Assembly (NCBI GenBank): GCA_017407835.1
Contig: JAFQVV010000037.1
Span: 38,835 to 102,834 of the forward strand
Source of the DNA: Clostridia bacterium
Lineage (GTDB): Bacteria > Bacillota > Clostridia > Oscillospirales > CAG-272
DNA length: 64,000 nt
Direction: 5' to 3'
Part shown: positions 50,636 to 58,742 of the stretch, piece by piece
How positions within the stretch are numbered: the first letter of the stretch is position 1
Layout: each line of letters starts with the position of its first letter
Made by a program: the position numbers and the translations under genes
The notes under the pieces: generated by a model
The model's database searches: none
The model's input: the letters and a program-made list of their open reading frames with translations, nothing else
Told to the model about the DNA's origin: nothing

Positions 50636-52282
50636 ATGGACAACGTCAGATTACTGGATGCGATTGGTGCGAAGATTGCCGAGCGGCCTTTGGATGCGGG
50701 TGCATATGAGGATTTCTACCACATTTGTTTGGACATGGTCGAGGACGAGCACGACATCTCTGTGTGCCGCGGCAAGTGGTTGGCCGGGACGTTAGCAGAT
50801 GCCGTGCCGCGTGCGCTGAGGGCGGGACAGATTCCCTCTCGGCTGGTTGAAGTACATCGCAAGGCGTTAAAATTGTGTGCGGTAGATGATTTTGACAGCT
50901 ATCTCCAGTTTGTGGAGTGGGCGCGAGATCCTGAGAAGCGGTTTTACGCACCGCGGCGTCCGATTATGCACGACATGGTGGTGAGATCGATGCAGGGGTT
51001 GGCAGACGGTGAACTTGATTTATTGACGGTCTCTCTTCCACCCGGAACGGGCAAGTCAACGCTTGGAATATTTTTCCTATCATGGATGATGGGGCGAAAT
51101 CCCGATGCGCCGAATCTGGCATCGGCCCACGCGGATATGCTTACACGGTCGTTCTACGATGGGGTGATGCAGATTATTCGCGACCCCGAATATTTATGGG
51201 GCGAAGTGTTCCCGGGGCTGATCGTGGCGACGACCAACGCCAAGGAAGAGACAGTTGACCTCGGCAAGCCGCATCGGTTCTCTTCGCTGACATGCCGCGC
51301 CATCAACGCAAGCCTGACGGGTGCGACGAGATGCGAGGGGATACTATACTGCGATGACCTTTGCTCGGGAATTGAGGAAGCCATGTCGAGGGAAAGACTG
51401 GACAAGCTATGGATGACATACACCAACGACTTAAAATCGAGAAAGAAGCTTGGCGCGAAGGAACTGCACATTGCGACACGTTGGAGCGTATATGATGTAA
51501 TCGGACGGTTGGAGAAGCAGTACGGAGGGAGTGATCGTGCGCGGTTTATTGCCGTTCCCGCCACGAACGACGATGGAGAGAGCAACTTCAACTACGCCTA
51601 TGGAGTTGGGTTTGACCGTGCATATTTTGAGGATATGCGGTCGAATCTGGACTCTGCGTCCTACGATGCTCTGTTTATGCAGAGACCTATTGAACGTGAG
51701 GGTGTGCTTTACCCGCAGGACGAGCTGCGGCGATATTTTGAGTTGCCGCCGGGTGAGCCCGATGCGATTATTGCGATCTGCGACACCAAGGACAGGGGCA
51801 AGGATTATGGATTTTTGCCTGTTGGCTATGTGTGGGGCAATGACTACTACATTGATGACTGTGTGTGCGACAATGGACAACCCGGGGCGGTGGAAGCGCG
51901 GTTTGTGGATATCCTACTGAAACACAGGGTACAGTCGGCGCGATTCGAATCAAACGCTGCCGGTGGGAAAATTGCGGAGAAGATACAGCTCGCAGTGAAG
52001 GAGAGGGGTGGGGCGGCACACATCACAACCCGGCACACAACCGAGAACAAGGAGACAAAGATCATCGTCAACAGCCAGTGGGTGAAAGAGCACTGCCTAT
52101 TCCGTGCAGAGGGCACATTCAAACCGAGCGACGATTATGGGCGGATGATGCGGATGCTGACTACCTATACCATGACAGGCAAAAACCCGCACGATGACGT
52201 GCCTGACGGAATGGCGATGTTTGCGCAGTATGCGCAGAGCTTTACAGCGGGAAATCCTGTGATATTGCGGCGGCCATTTTGA
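50636..52282 (+). CDS. terL: Terminase large subunit
   Basis: 548 residues. The ATPase domain has Walker A PPGTGKST (135-142) and a Walker B-like ILYCDDLCSG. The C-terminal nuclease has IAICDTKDRGKD and later Asp/Glu residues. It drives DNA into proheads. GGGAGGATT precedes the ATG. The gene begins just after a terminator, so its transcription needs read-through, antitermination or an unseen promoter. Confidence 0.93.
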   Translation: MDNVRLLDAIGAKIAERPLDAGAYEDFYHICLDMVEDEHDISVCRGKWLAGTLADAVPRALRAGQIPSRLVEVHRKALKLCAVDDFDSYLQFVEWARDPEKRFYAPRRPIMHDMVVRSMQGLADGELDLLTVSLPPGTGKSTLGIFFLSWMMGRNPDAPNLASAHADMLTRSFYDGVMQIIRDPEYLWGEVFPGLIVATTNAKEETVDLGKPHRFSSLTCRAINASLTGATRCEGILYCDDLCSGIEEAMSRERLDKLWMTYTNDLKSRKKLGAKELHIATRWSVYDVIGRLEKQYGGSDRARFIAVPATNDDGESNFNYAYGVGFDRAYFEDMRSNLDSASYDALFMQRPIEREGVLYPQDELRRYFELPPGEPDAIIAICDTKDRGKDYGFLPVGYVWGNDYYIDDCVCDNGQPGAVEARFVDILLKHRVQSARFESNAAGGKIAEKIQLAVKERGGAAHITTRHTTENKETKIIVNSQWVKEHCLFRAEGTFKPSDDYGRMMRMLTTYTMTGKNPHDDVPDGMAMFAQYAQSFTAGNPVILRRPF

Positions 52283-52291
52283 CGGAAACTA

Positions 52292-52320
52292 TTGACAAAT
52301 TTGCGATTTTGTGGTATAAT
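52292..52320 (+). promoter_or_regulatory. Late structural-gene promoter
   Basis: Perfect TTGACA, 17 bp, TATAAT, directly after terL and before the portal gene. Confidence 0.85.
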
Positions 52321-52341
52321 GTCTTCAAATTAGAAATGCGT

Positions 52342-52394
52342 ATGGCGCATACTGCGCGTACTTCGGTACGAACGGTATGCGCCATTTTTATTTT
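52342..52394 (+). terminator. Promoter-proximal terminator before portal gene
   Basis: An 11-bp stem (ATGGCGCATAC with GTATGCGCCAT) encloses CGTAC-TTCG-GTACG, followed by TTTTATTTT. It begins about 15 nt after the predicted transcript start, so default transcripts would be about 65 nt. Confidence 0.8.
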
Positions 52395-52412
52395 GCGGAA
52401 AGGGGGAAGGGT

Positions 52413-53795
52413 ATGGAGATGTTTGGGCGGCGAACGATTTATACCGCAGAGGAAAAAATCACGCGAGATAATCTGCTGTCAGTGTTACAGGATGCGTTGT
52501 CGGTGCACACGATGAACGCGAGCGAGATTGACGAACTGTGGAGATATACCAGAGGAGACCAGCCCGTCCTGAACAGAAAGAAAAAGGTTCGTCCCGACAT
52601 TTGCAATCGCGTGGTGGAAAATCACGCTATGGAGATTGCGCAGTTTACATCGGGGTATTTTCTGGGTGAGCCCGTTACATATATTCGCCGAGGGGAACGG
52701 ACGGCGCAAAGTGATGCGTTGCTTTCGCTCAACGACAATATGCACCTGTGCGGCAAAGCAAGTCACGACAAAAATATGTCAATGTGGATGGCTGTATGCG
52801 GCGTAGGTTACAGAATGCTTCTTCCGGTTAAGTCGGAGGATGGTGGATCGCCGTTCGCTATCGAGACGCCTGACCCGCGCAGCACATTTGTTGTGTATTA
52901 TTCGGGATTTGGCGGGCGCAGAATGCTTGGCGCTCGGCAGATCGTTCGACGCATGGGAGATATCAAGAAAACGTTTGTATGCGGATATACCGACACCCAT
53001 TATTTTGAGGTGTGCGACGGCAAGATTCTGAAATTTGAGCACCATGCGCTTGGGTGTGTGCCTATCTTCCAGTATCGCCTGAACATGGCACAGATGGGCT
53101 CGTTTGAAGCGGCATTGCCGCTGCTCAATGCAATCAACACCATTCAATCAAACCGCGTAGACGGAATTGAGCAGTTTGTACAGGCGTTTTTGAAGTTCAA
53201 AAACTGTAGAATCACACAAGAGGATCTGGACAAATTTGCCGAGGAAATGGCGATCATGCTCCCGCCCAACGACATGGGACGCGATGCGGATGTTGATTTT
53301 GTCAGCGCTGAGCTCAACCAGACACAGACACAGACGCTGGTCGATTATCTGTACGATCAGGTGCTTGCTATTTGCGGTCTTCCCACATCCACCAAGGGCG
53401 GAGCATCGACTTCCGACACGGGGGCTGCGGTGTTTTTACGTGATGGTTGGTCACAGTGTGAAGCAAGAGCGAGAGACACGGAGCTTTTATTCAAGGAGTC
53501 TGAGCGCGAATTTTTGGCACTTGTTCTATCGATTATGCGCAAGAAAGAAGATGGATTTGACTTGCGACCTGCAGAGGTTGAATGCAAATTTACCCGTCGT
53601 CAGCATGACAATCTGCAATCGAAGACACAGGCGCTAATCACCATGCTCGAAGCCGGCGTCGAGCCGAGCATTGCATTTGCGACAAGTGGGTTGTTTAATG
53701 ATCCGATGGACGTCGCGACGGCATCTGCGCCGTATCTGAAAAAATGGGAATATGCCGACATTGACGAGGTAACAGAGGATGCCGACGCGGTATAA
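52413..53795 (+). CDS. Phage portal protein (SPP1-like)
   Basis: 460 residues. It has the Gp6-type N-terminus (WRYTRGDQPVLNRKKKVRPD) and AQFTSGYFLGEPVTYI, the wing domain, and a C-terminal region with CGLPTSTKGGAS. It forms the 12-fold DNA channel at the head vertex. AAAGGGGGAAGG precedes the ATG. It overlaps the next gene by 17 bp. Confidence 0.9.
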   Translation: MEMFGRRTIYTAEEKITRDNLLSVLQDALSVHTMNASEIDELWRYTRGDQPVLNRKKKVRPDICNRVVENHAMEIAQFTSGYFLGEPVTYIRRGERTAQSDALLSLNDNMHLCGKASHDKNMSMWMAVCGVGYRMLLPVKSEDGGSPFAIETPDPRSTFVVYYSGFGGRRMLGARQIVRRMGDIKKTFVCGYTDTHYFEVCDGKILKFEHHALGCVPIFQYRLNMAQMGSFEAALPLLNAINTIQSNRVDGIEQFVQAFLKFKNCRITQEDLDKFAEEMAIMLPPNDMGRDADVDFVSAELNQTQTQTLVDYLYDQVLAICGLPTSTKGGASTSDTGAAVFLRDGWSQCEARARDTELLFKESEREFLALVLSIMRKKEDGFDLRPAEVECKFTRRQHDNLQSKTQALITMLEAGVEPSIAFATSGLFNDPMDVATASAPYLKKWEYADIDEVTEDADAV

Positions 53796-54381
53796 GGCGG
53801 CGGACAAGCGTACGGGCGTCGCAGTTCGCCGAGCGTCGGCTGAATTCCAAAATCTGCGGCTGAGATTCCGCCCGGATCACTTGAATGTTGTGCTGCTGAA
53901 AAAATACACCAAGGCCATGTATGCGCGGCTGGAGAAGGCTGACCGGGAGATGATGATCGCGATCGCTATGGCGACCTATGATGATCTTGATCGCGAAGGC
54001 GCTGCAGAGGTAGTTGACGGCGTTCTGTCTGCCTATGATCCGGTGACAGGGTATGTGTATCACCGTGAAGTGATTCGCAAGCGGGACAGGCTGGTGGAAT
54101 CCATGGCGGCGGCACAAGACCGAGCAGCAATGCAGGAAGCCATCTCCCGTGCGCAGAGGCTTTGGGTGGCACAGATGAAGCAGTTTGCAGACGAGGTCGT
54201 AGATGCAGCCATGATCAAATCCTACCGCGACGCGGGAATTGGGCGCGTGCGGTGGGTGACAGTCCCCGATGCAAAGCGGTGCACGCGTTGCGCCGAGCTT
54301 GACGGGGAAGAATTTTCCATAGACGATATACCGAGCAAACCGCACCGACACTGCAGGTGCTATGTTGTTCCGGTTGAGTAG
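53779..54381 (+). CDS. Minor head protein (SPP1 gp7-like)
   Basis: 200 residues. The C-terminus has the SPP1 gp7/Mu gpF signature: DAKRCTRCAELDGEEFSIDD followed by KPHRHCRC, a zinc-binding module. It acts in head morphogenesis or DNA delivery. It follows the portal gene with overlap, as in SPP1-type phages. Confidence 0.88.
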   Translation: MPTRYKAADKRTGVAVRRASAEFQNLRLRFRPDHLNVVLLKKYTKAMYARLEKADREMMIAIAMATYDDLDREGAAEVVDGVLSAYDPVTGYVYHREVIRKRDRLVESMAAAQDRAAMQEAISRAQRLWVAQMKQFADEVVDAAMIKSYRDAGIGRVRWVTVPDAKRCTRCAELDGEEFSIDDIPSKPHRHCRCYVVPVE

Positions 54382-54383
54382 AG

Positions 54384-54434
54384 GTCAGAGAAGACGATAA
54401 AACGCAAGATGTCAGAGAAGACGGTAAAACGCAG
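54384..54434 (+). repeat. Tandem 27-bp repeat
   Basis: GTCAGAGAAGACGATAAAAC and GTCAGAGAAGACGGTAAAAC start at 54384 and 54411, 27 bp apart, with one difference in the first 24 bp. It fills the gap between two head genes. Confidence 0.75.
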
Positions 54435-54451
54435 AAAGAGAGGGATGAAAC

Positions 54452-54955
54452 ATGCCGAAATTTGATTGGACACAGGTAAAAGGATACCGCGAGGATATGA
54501 CAACAGAGGAGAAGATGGCGTTGCTGAGCCAGGATGACGCTTTGCCAGAGCAAGCACCGACTGTCTCCAAGGCGTTGTTTGACAGGACGTCGAGTGAGCT
54601 TGCCGATGCAAAAAAGCAGCTGAGGGCAAAGCAGACCGATGATGAAGTCAAAGAAGCCGAGCGGCAAAAGGCGCAGGCCGAAATGGAAGCCGAGCTGGCC
54701 ACGCTCAGGCGCGAAAAGGCGCTTGCGGGGCACAAGGCGTCGTTCCTTGCCTTGGGTTACGAAGAAAAACTTGCCGCACGGGCTGCGGAAGCCATAACAG
54801 ATGGCAAAACCGAGGATGTATTTGCGGCAATCGGTGAAAATCTCTCGGCACTCAAACAGACACTTGATCGGGCGGCTCTGGACGGCACGCCCAAGCCCCC
54901 TGCCTCTGATGGCGCGCATGAGAACGACACTCTGCGCGGCTATATGGGGCTCTAA
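54452..54955 (+). CDS. Capsid scaffold protein (DUF4355-like)
   Basis: 167 residues. A Glu/Lys/Ala-rich coiled coil (about 45-95) and the position right before the major capsid gene are typical of scaffolds. It is expected to be lost from mature heads. Confidence 0.82.
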   Translation: MPKFDWTQVKGYREDMTTEEKMALLSQDDALPEQAPTVSKALFDRTSSELADAKKQLRAKQTDDEVKEAERQKAQAEMEAELATLRREKALAGHKASFLALGYEEKLAARAAEAITDGKTEDVFAAIGENLSALKQTLDRAALDGTPKPPASDGAHENDTLRGYMGL

Positions 54956-54986
54956 AAATTTTATGTTCTGAAAGGAGAACGACAAA

Positions 54987-55877
54987 ATGGCAAACACAAT
55001 CAATCTTGCGCAGGCATTTCTGCCTCTTCTTGACGAGGTTTACAAGGTAAGCTCTCGCACCGCTGTTCTCGACGCAATGGCAAATCGCCTGCGTTTCGTG
55101 AATGCAAACACTGTTCAGATTTTCACTACCGATATGGACGGGCTCGCCGATTATAGCCGCACCACAGGCTTTGTTGATGGCGACGTCAAGGGTGAATGGA
55201 AGCCCTATGTTCTGGCGCAGGACAGAGGTCGCTCTTTCACGGTTGACGATATGGATGACGAGGAAACCATCCGCATGGCATTTGGCACTGTGGTATCCGA
55301 GTTCATCCGCACCCGCGTTGTCCCCGAAGTGGATGCATACACCTTCGCCAAGATCGCAGGCGCTGATGGTATTCTCTCTGCCAATGCAGACATCACCGAC
55401 AGCACCGACGTTGCCAAGCTGGTTGACGAAGCGGATGCAGCCCTTAATGATGCCGAGGTTCCCACAGAGGGGCGTCTGCTGTTCATGGCCGAGCCTGCCT
55501 ACACCGGTCTGATCAGCGGAACCACCCGCACCGTTCTCAACGGCGAGGGCAAGGTGGATAACGGCATTACCAGCTACAACGGTAAGACTATTATCCGCGT
55601 TCCCCAGAATCGCTTTAACACCGCGATTACCATGGTCGCTGACGGCGCGGGTGGCTTCACCCCTACCGCGGGCGGCTACGGCATCAACTTCCTGCTGATG
55701 CACCCCTCCGCTGTAGCAAAGGTGGTTAAGCACGTCAAGCCTCGCATCTTCTCTCCCGACACCAACCAGAAGGCGGATGCGTGGAAATTCGACTACCGCG
55801 TATATCACGACACCTTTGTTATGGAGAACAAGAAGAAGGGTATCTACCTGCACCGTGCCGCAAAGGCTAACGCCTAA
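54987..55877 (+). CDS. Major capsid protein
   Basis: 296 residues, no signal or membrane segment. It begins MANTINLAQAFLPLLDEVYK and has FTVDDMDDEETIRMAF and TKIIR-like NGKTIIRVPQNRF with HPSAVAKVVKHVKPRIF, features of HK97-fold capsid proteins of SPP1-like phages. AAAGGAG precedes the ATG. It has the most regular codon use in the region, fitting high expression. Confidence 0.88.
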   Translation: MANTINLAQAFLPLLDEVYKVSSRTAVLDAMANRLRFVNANTVQIFTTDMDGLADYSRTTGFVDGDVKGEWKPYVLAQDRGRSFTVDDMDDEETIRMAFGTVVSEFIRTRVVPEVDAYTFAKIAGADGILSANADITDSTDVAKLVDEADAALNDAEVPTEGRLLFMAEPAYTGLISGTTRTVLNGEGKVDNGITSYNGKTIIRVPQNRFNTAITMVADGAGGFTPTAGGYGINFLLMHPSAVAKVVKHVKPRIFSPDTNQKADAWKFDYRVYHDTFVMENKKKGIYLHRAAKANA

Positions 55878-55879
55878 TT

Positions 55880-56014
55880 ATGGCCGACCGTGTAATCGGC
55901 TTTGTCGGGAAACCGGCAAAGCCGAACAAGCCGGAAAAAGAGAAGGAGGTTGTGCCAAATGAACGAAGCGGAAAAAAGAATCCACCTCCGAAGCATGACC
56001 GAGACAGAGCTTGA
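55880..56014 (+). CDS. 44-residue ORF between capsid and connector genes, uncertain
   Basis: A Pro/Lys/Glu-rich frame, MADRVIGFVGKPAKPNKPEK, starting 2 nt after the capsid stop and running 56 nt into the next gene. Short proteins of this kind occur after capsid genes in related phages, but no clear Shine-Dalgarno is present. Confidence 0.35.
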   Translation: MADRVIGFVGKPAKPNKPEKEKEVVPNERSGKKNPPPKHDRDRA

Positions 56015-56282
56015 AGATGATGTGCTTGATTTCTATCTTGGCACAGCAGCCGATGCCATTCTATCACGGGCATATCCGTTTTTGGTGGAAGATGCCGCAG
56101 CGGAGCTTCCCACCCGCTATGACGGACTGCAATGTGAGATCGCGGCATATCTGATCAACAAACGCGGAGCGGAGGGGCAGATAGCACACAGCGAAAATGG
56201 TGTTGTTCGCACCTATGGGGATGCAGGTATTCCCACGTCGTATTTCCGCGGAATTGTTCCTTCCTGCGGGGTGCCGTCATGA
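55959..56282 (+). CDS. Head-tail connector protein
   Basis: 107 residues, acidic and helical. It has RYDGLQCEIAAYLINKRGAE, resembling Gp15/Gp6-like adaptors. GGAGGTTG supports the ATG at 55959. It overlaps the next gene by 4 bp. Confidence 0.75.
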   Translation: MNEAEKRIHLRSMTETELEDDVLDFYLGTAADAILSRAYPFLVEDAAAELPTRYDGLQCEIAAYLINKRGAEGQIAHSENGVVRTYGDAGIPTSYFRGIVPSCGVPS

Positions 56283-56641
56283 GAGGGCTCGCACGAAACC
56301 GCGTGCCGTTTTGGTATGCTCACGCCGATGGGCGCGAAGAGGTTGTGGACGAAAACGGGAATCGAACGGGTTCTTATCGCCCGAAGTGGGGCATTATTCG
56401 TGCAGCTCGCGCGAACATTTCTCCCTCACGGGGAGCAGTAGGGGTGGAATCCTTCGGTGCTTATGCCGACTATGACCGTATTATCTGTTATTCGCCGCAT
56501 GATGGAATTGAGCTGCGAGAGTTGGATGCTGTATGGATCGACAACGCGCGGAACAGCCCACACGATTATGTGGTGACTCGCATCGCGCGGTCGAAAAACA
56601 GCGTTTTGGCAGCGATCCGTCGGGTGGTGGTGTCCCAGTGA
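56279..56641 (+). CDS. Head closure/stopper-like protein
   Basis: 120 residues, beta-rich: VPFWYAHADGREEVVDENGN and YDRIICYSPHDGI. The position after the adaptor fits a head-closure (Gp16-like) protein. The overlap with the next gene is GTGA. Confidence 0.7.
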   Translation: MRGLARNRVPFWYAHADGREEVVDENGNRTGSYRPKWGIIRAARANISPSRGAVGVESFGAYADYDRIICYSPHDGIELRELDAVWIDNARNSPHDYVVTRIARSKNSVLAAIRRVVVSQ

Positions 56642-57135
56642 GAGTGGTTCTTCGCAATCTGGATAGGTTATCCAGGTCGAGAATTGAAGCGCGGATAGGC
56701 GCATTTATTGCTCGGCTTGCCGAGGTTGGCGAGCAGGAGGCAAGGATGCGATTCGCGGCGGCGGCATATGACGGCACTAACGATGTTAAGGTACATGCCG
56801 AGCCTACAGCTGACGGATACCGCGTTGTGGCCGAAGGGCAGGCTGTAGCGTTCATCGAGTTCGGATCCGGCATATTACAGCCACCCTATCCAGCAGATGC
56901 GGCTGTGTCGCATCCTCGCGGCGTATACGGGCAAGGGAAGGGTTCTAATCTGAACGGCTGGGTATATGTTGGTGAGCAGGGCTCAAGCGGTGTGCAGATG
57001 TATGACCGCCATGGAAGCCCGAAGGAGGGGGTATACCGCACAAAGGGTAATCCCCCTGCGGCTGCAATGTATCATGCCGTCCGCGCCATGCGCGATGCCG
57101 CGCCTGAGATTGCAAGGGAGGTGTTCGGAAAATGA
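56638..57135 (+). CDS. Minor capsid/tail completion protein (HK97 gp10-like)
   Basis: 165 residues starting at GTG 56638. It contains AVAFIEFGSG, the usual gp10-family phrase, and GNPPAAAMYHAVRAMRD near the end. Acts at the head-tail joint. Confidence 0.78.
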   Translation: MRVVLRNLDRLSRSRIEARIGAFIARLAEVGEQEARMRFAAAAYDGTNDVKVHAEPTADGYRVVAEGQAVAFIEFGSGILQPPYPADAAVSHPRGVYGQGKGSNLNGWVYVGEQGSSGVQMYDRHGSPKEGVYRTKGNPPAAAMYHAVRAMRDAAPEIAREVFGK

Positions 57136-57539
57136 TCGAGATATGGAATGCAGTTCTTGAACGCCTGCTTGTTCGGCTGGAGGCGGCGGGCATTGCGTGC
57201 AGGCATTCCACCGAGGACAACCCGGAATTAGGGGAACATCGGTTTCCGCACCTGAGTTTGGTGGAGAGTGACAACTACACCTATCGCCCGACTATGACAC
57301 GGCGAGGTGAGTTTCATGCAGTGAAGATGTTCAGTGTAAATGTTTATTCCAACAGCGAACAGGGGCGACGTGCCGAGGCAGAGCGCATCATGGCAATCGT
57401 TGATGACGAGATGCAGGAGATGGGTTTTGTGCGGCAGGCAATGGTGCCAATGTCGAACCTATACAACGCCACCGTGTATCGAATTACCGCGCGGTACGCC
57501 GGGATTGTTTCCAAAGACGGTATGATCTATCGAATTTAA
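57132..57539 (+). CDS. Tail terminator-like protein
   Basis: 135 residues with an alpha/beta layout (FPHLSLVESDNYTYRP, FSVNVYSNSEQGRRAEAERI, RITARYAGIV). The position before the tail tube gene fits a tail terminator (Gp17-like). Confidence 0.72.
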   Translation: MIEIWNAVLERLLVRLEAAGIACRHSTEDNPELGEHRFPHLSLVESDNYTYRPTMTRRGEFHAVKMFSVNVYSNSEQGRRAEAERIMAIVDDEMQEMGFVRQAMVPMSNLYNATVYRITARYAGIVSKDGMIYRI

Positions 57540-57551
57540 GGAGGTTTTATT

Positions 57552-58031
57552 ATGGCTTCTATTTATCTGTCTACTGCCGGCATTCTGGTCGGATATGGCG
57601 TAGAGACAACGGCCGGAGCTCAGCCAACGTCGTTTGCTGAAATTCCCGATTTGACCAGCATCGGATCAGTAAACCCGGAGCCGCAGACCATCGATGTCAC
57701 TCCCCTCTCCGAAACTACATGGAGACGGTATATCGATGCGCTCAAAGATGTGGGTGGCGCAATTCCGTTCGGAGCTAACTTGAGCGACAAATTCATCGAG
57801 GCGTGGAGCGAGCTGCTTGAAGCACACAAGACCGCAAAGGCATCTGGCAAGCAGATCTGGTTTGTCTTCTACATCCCCGGTCTTTCCAAGTCCTTTGCCA
57901 TGTGCGGCAACCCCGCAGAGCTTGGCTTTGATGGGGCCGAGGTCGGCAATGCGGCAAAGACCACCGCGTATATCACCCCCACGCTCATCAAGGGCTTTGT
58001 GGACAAGGTGACGGTCACGACCGCAGAGTAA
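57552..58031 (+). CDS. Major tail tube protein
   Basis: 159 residues, MASIYLSTAGILVGYGVETT, with a beta-sandwich pattern and LIKGFVDKVTVTTAE at the end. It is followed by the tail chaperone, so it is the tube subunit. GGAGG precedes the ATG. Confidence 0.83.
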   Translation: MASIYLSTAGILVGYGVETTAGAQPTSFAEIPDLTSIGSVNPEPQTIDVTPLSETTWRRYIDALKDVGGAIPFGANLSDKFIEAWSELLEAHKTAKASGKQIWFVFYIPGLSKSFAMCGNPAELGFDGAEVGNAAKTTAYITPTLIKGFVDKVTVTTAE

Positions 58032-58050
58032 CACAAGGAGGGGATGAACG

Positions 58051-58359
58051 ATGAAAAAGATTACGATTAACGGGGTGGCGTTTGTGCCCTCTCCCGTTAC
58101 ATTTAATGTTTTGTGTGCCATGGAAGAGGCGGGCGCGCCGATGGGCACATGGGGTAAGCTTGACATGAGCATTCTCCGGGCATACCTTGCGGCTTGTCTC
58201 GTCTGTTCTGCCGAGGAAGCTGGGGATATGATTGGTGCGCATGTCATGGGCGGCGGAAAACTGGATGCGCTGAGAGAGGCATTTGCCTCGGGTCTGGAGG
58301 AAAGCGATTTTTTTGCCGCCCTGCGGAATCGGACAGCCGCGAACGAAAACGCAGAATAA
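58051..58359 (+). CDS. Tail assembly chaperone G
   Basis: 102 residues, MKKITINGVAFVPSPVTFNV with an all-helical remainder, the usual size of siphovirus G proteins. A slippery heptamer near its 3' end lets ribosomes enter the -1 frame to make a longer G-T product. Confidence 0.8.
   Translation: MKKITINGVAFVPSPVTFNVLCAMEEAGAPMGTWGKLDMSILRAYLAACLVCSAEEAGDMIGAHVMGGGKLDALREAFASGLEESDFFAALRNRTAANENAE
58308..58314 (+). other. Programmed -1 frameshift site (T TTT TTT)
   Basis: The G frame reads GAT TTT TTT GCC. The heptamer T-TTT-TTT has the X-XXY-YYZ form. A slip of -1 leads without a stop into TGC CGC CCT and the T frame through 58742. Confidence 0.75.
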
Positions 58360-58742
58360 AGAAGGGCACATATGCCAGTATGCGGGAAGAGTTTACCGCC
58401 GAATGGTTGCCGAGTGCTCTTGCCATGGGGGTGAGCGAGTCGCAGTTTTGGAACATGAATCCGCGGCGGCTCACCCCTTATGTACAGGCGGATGGGATTA
58501 GGCTGGAGCGTGCGAACATGACCGCGTGGCTGTGCGGCGCATATGTACGAGATGCTGTTGCATCATGCTTTTGTCGTGGCGTGGAGTATCCCGAGAAGCC
58601 TATACGGATAACGCCGATGAGCGAGGCGGAGAAGGAAGAAGCGGCAGAAGCCGAGCGACAAAAGGCTCTTGATTTCTTCCGTCGCCTGGAGGCGAGTTTT
58701 AAGAGAAAGGAGGAGATGAAACGTGACAGAGGAGCAGATTGA
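58315..58742 (+). CDS. Tail assembly chaperone T extension (made by frameshift)
   Basis: The frame continues from the slippery site for 142 residues (CRPAESDSRERKRRIKKGTY and on), ending in the charged helix SEAEKEEAAEAERQKALDFF. It has no good independent start. The G-T fusion would be about 230 residues and should bind the tape measure protein. It overlaps the next gene by 20 bp. Confidence 0.75.
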
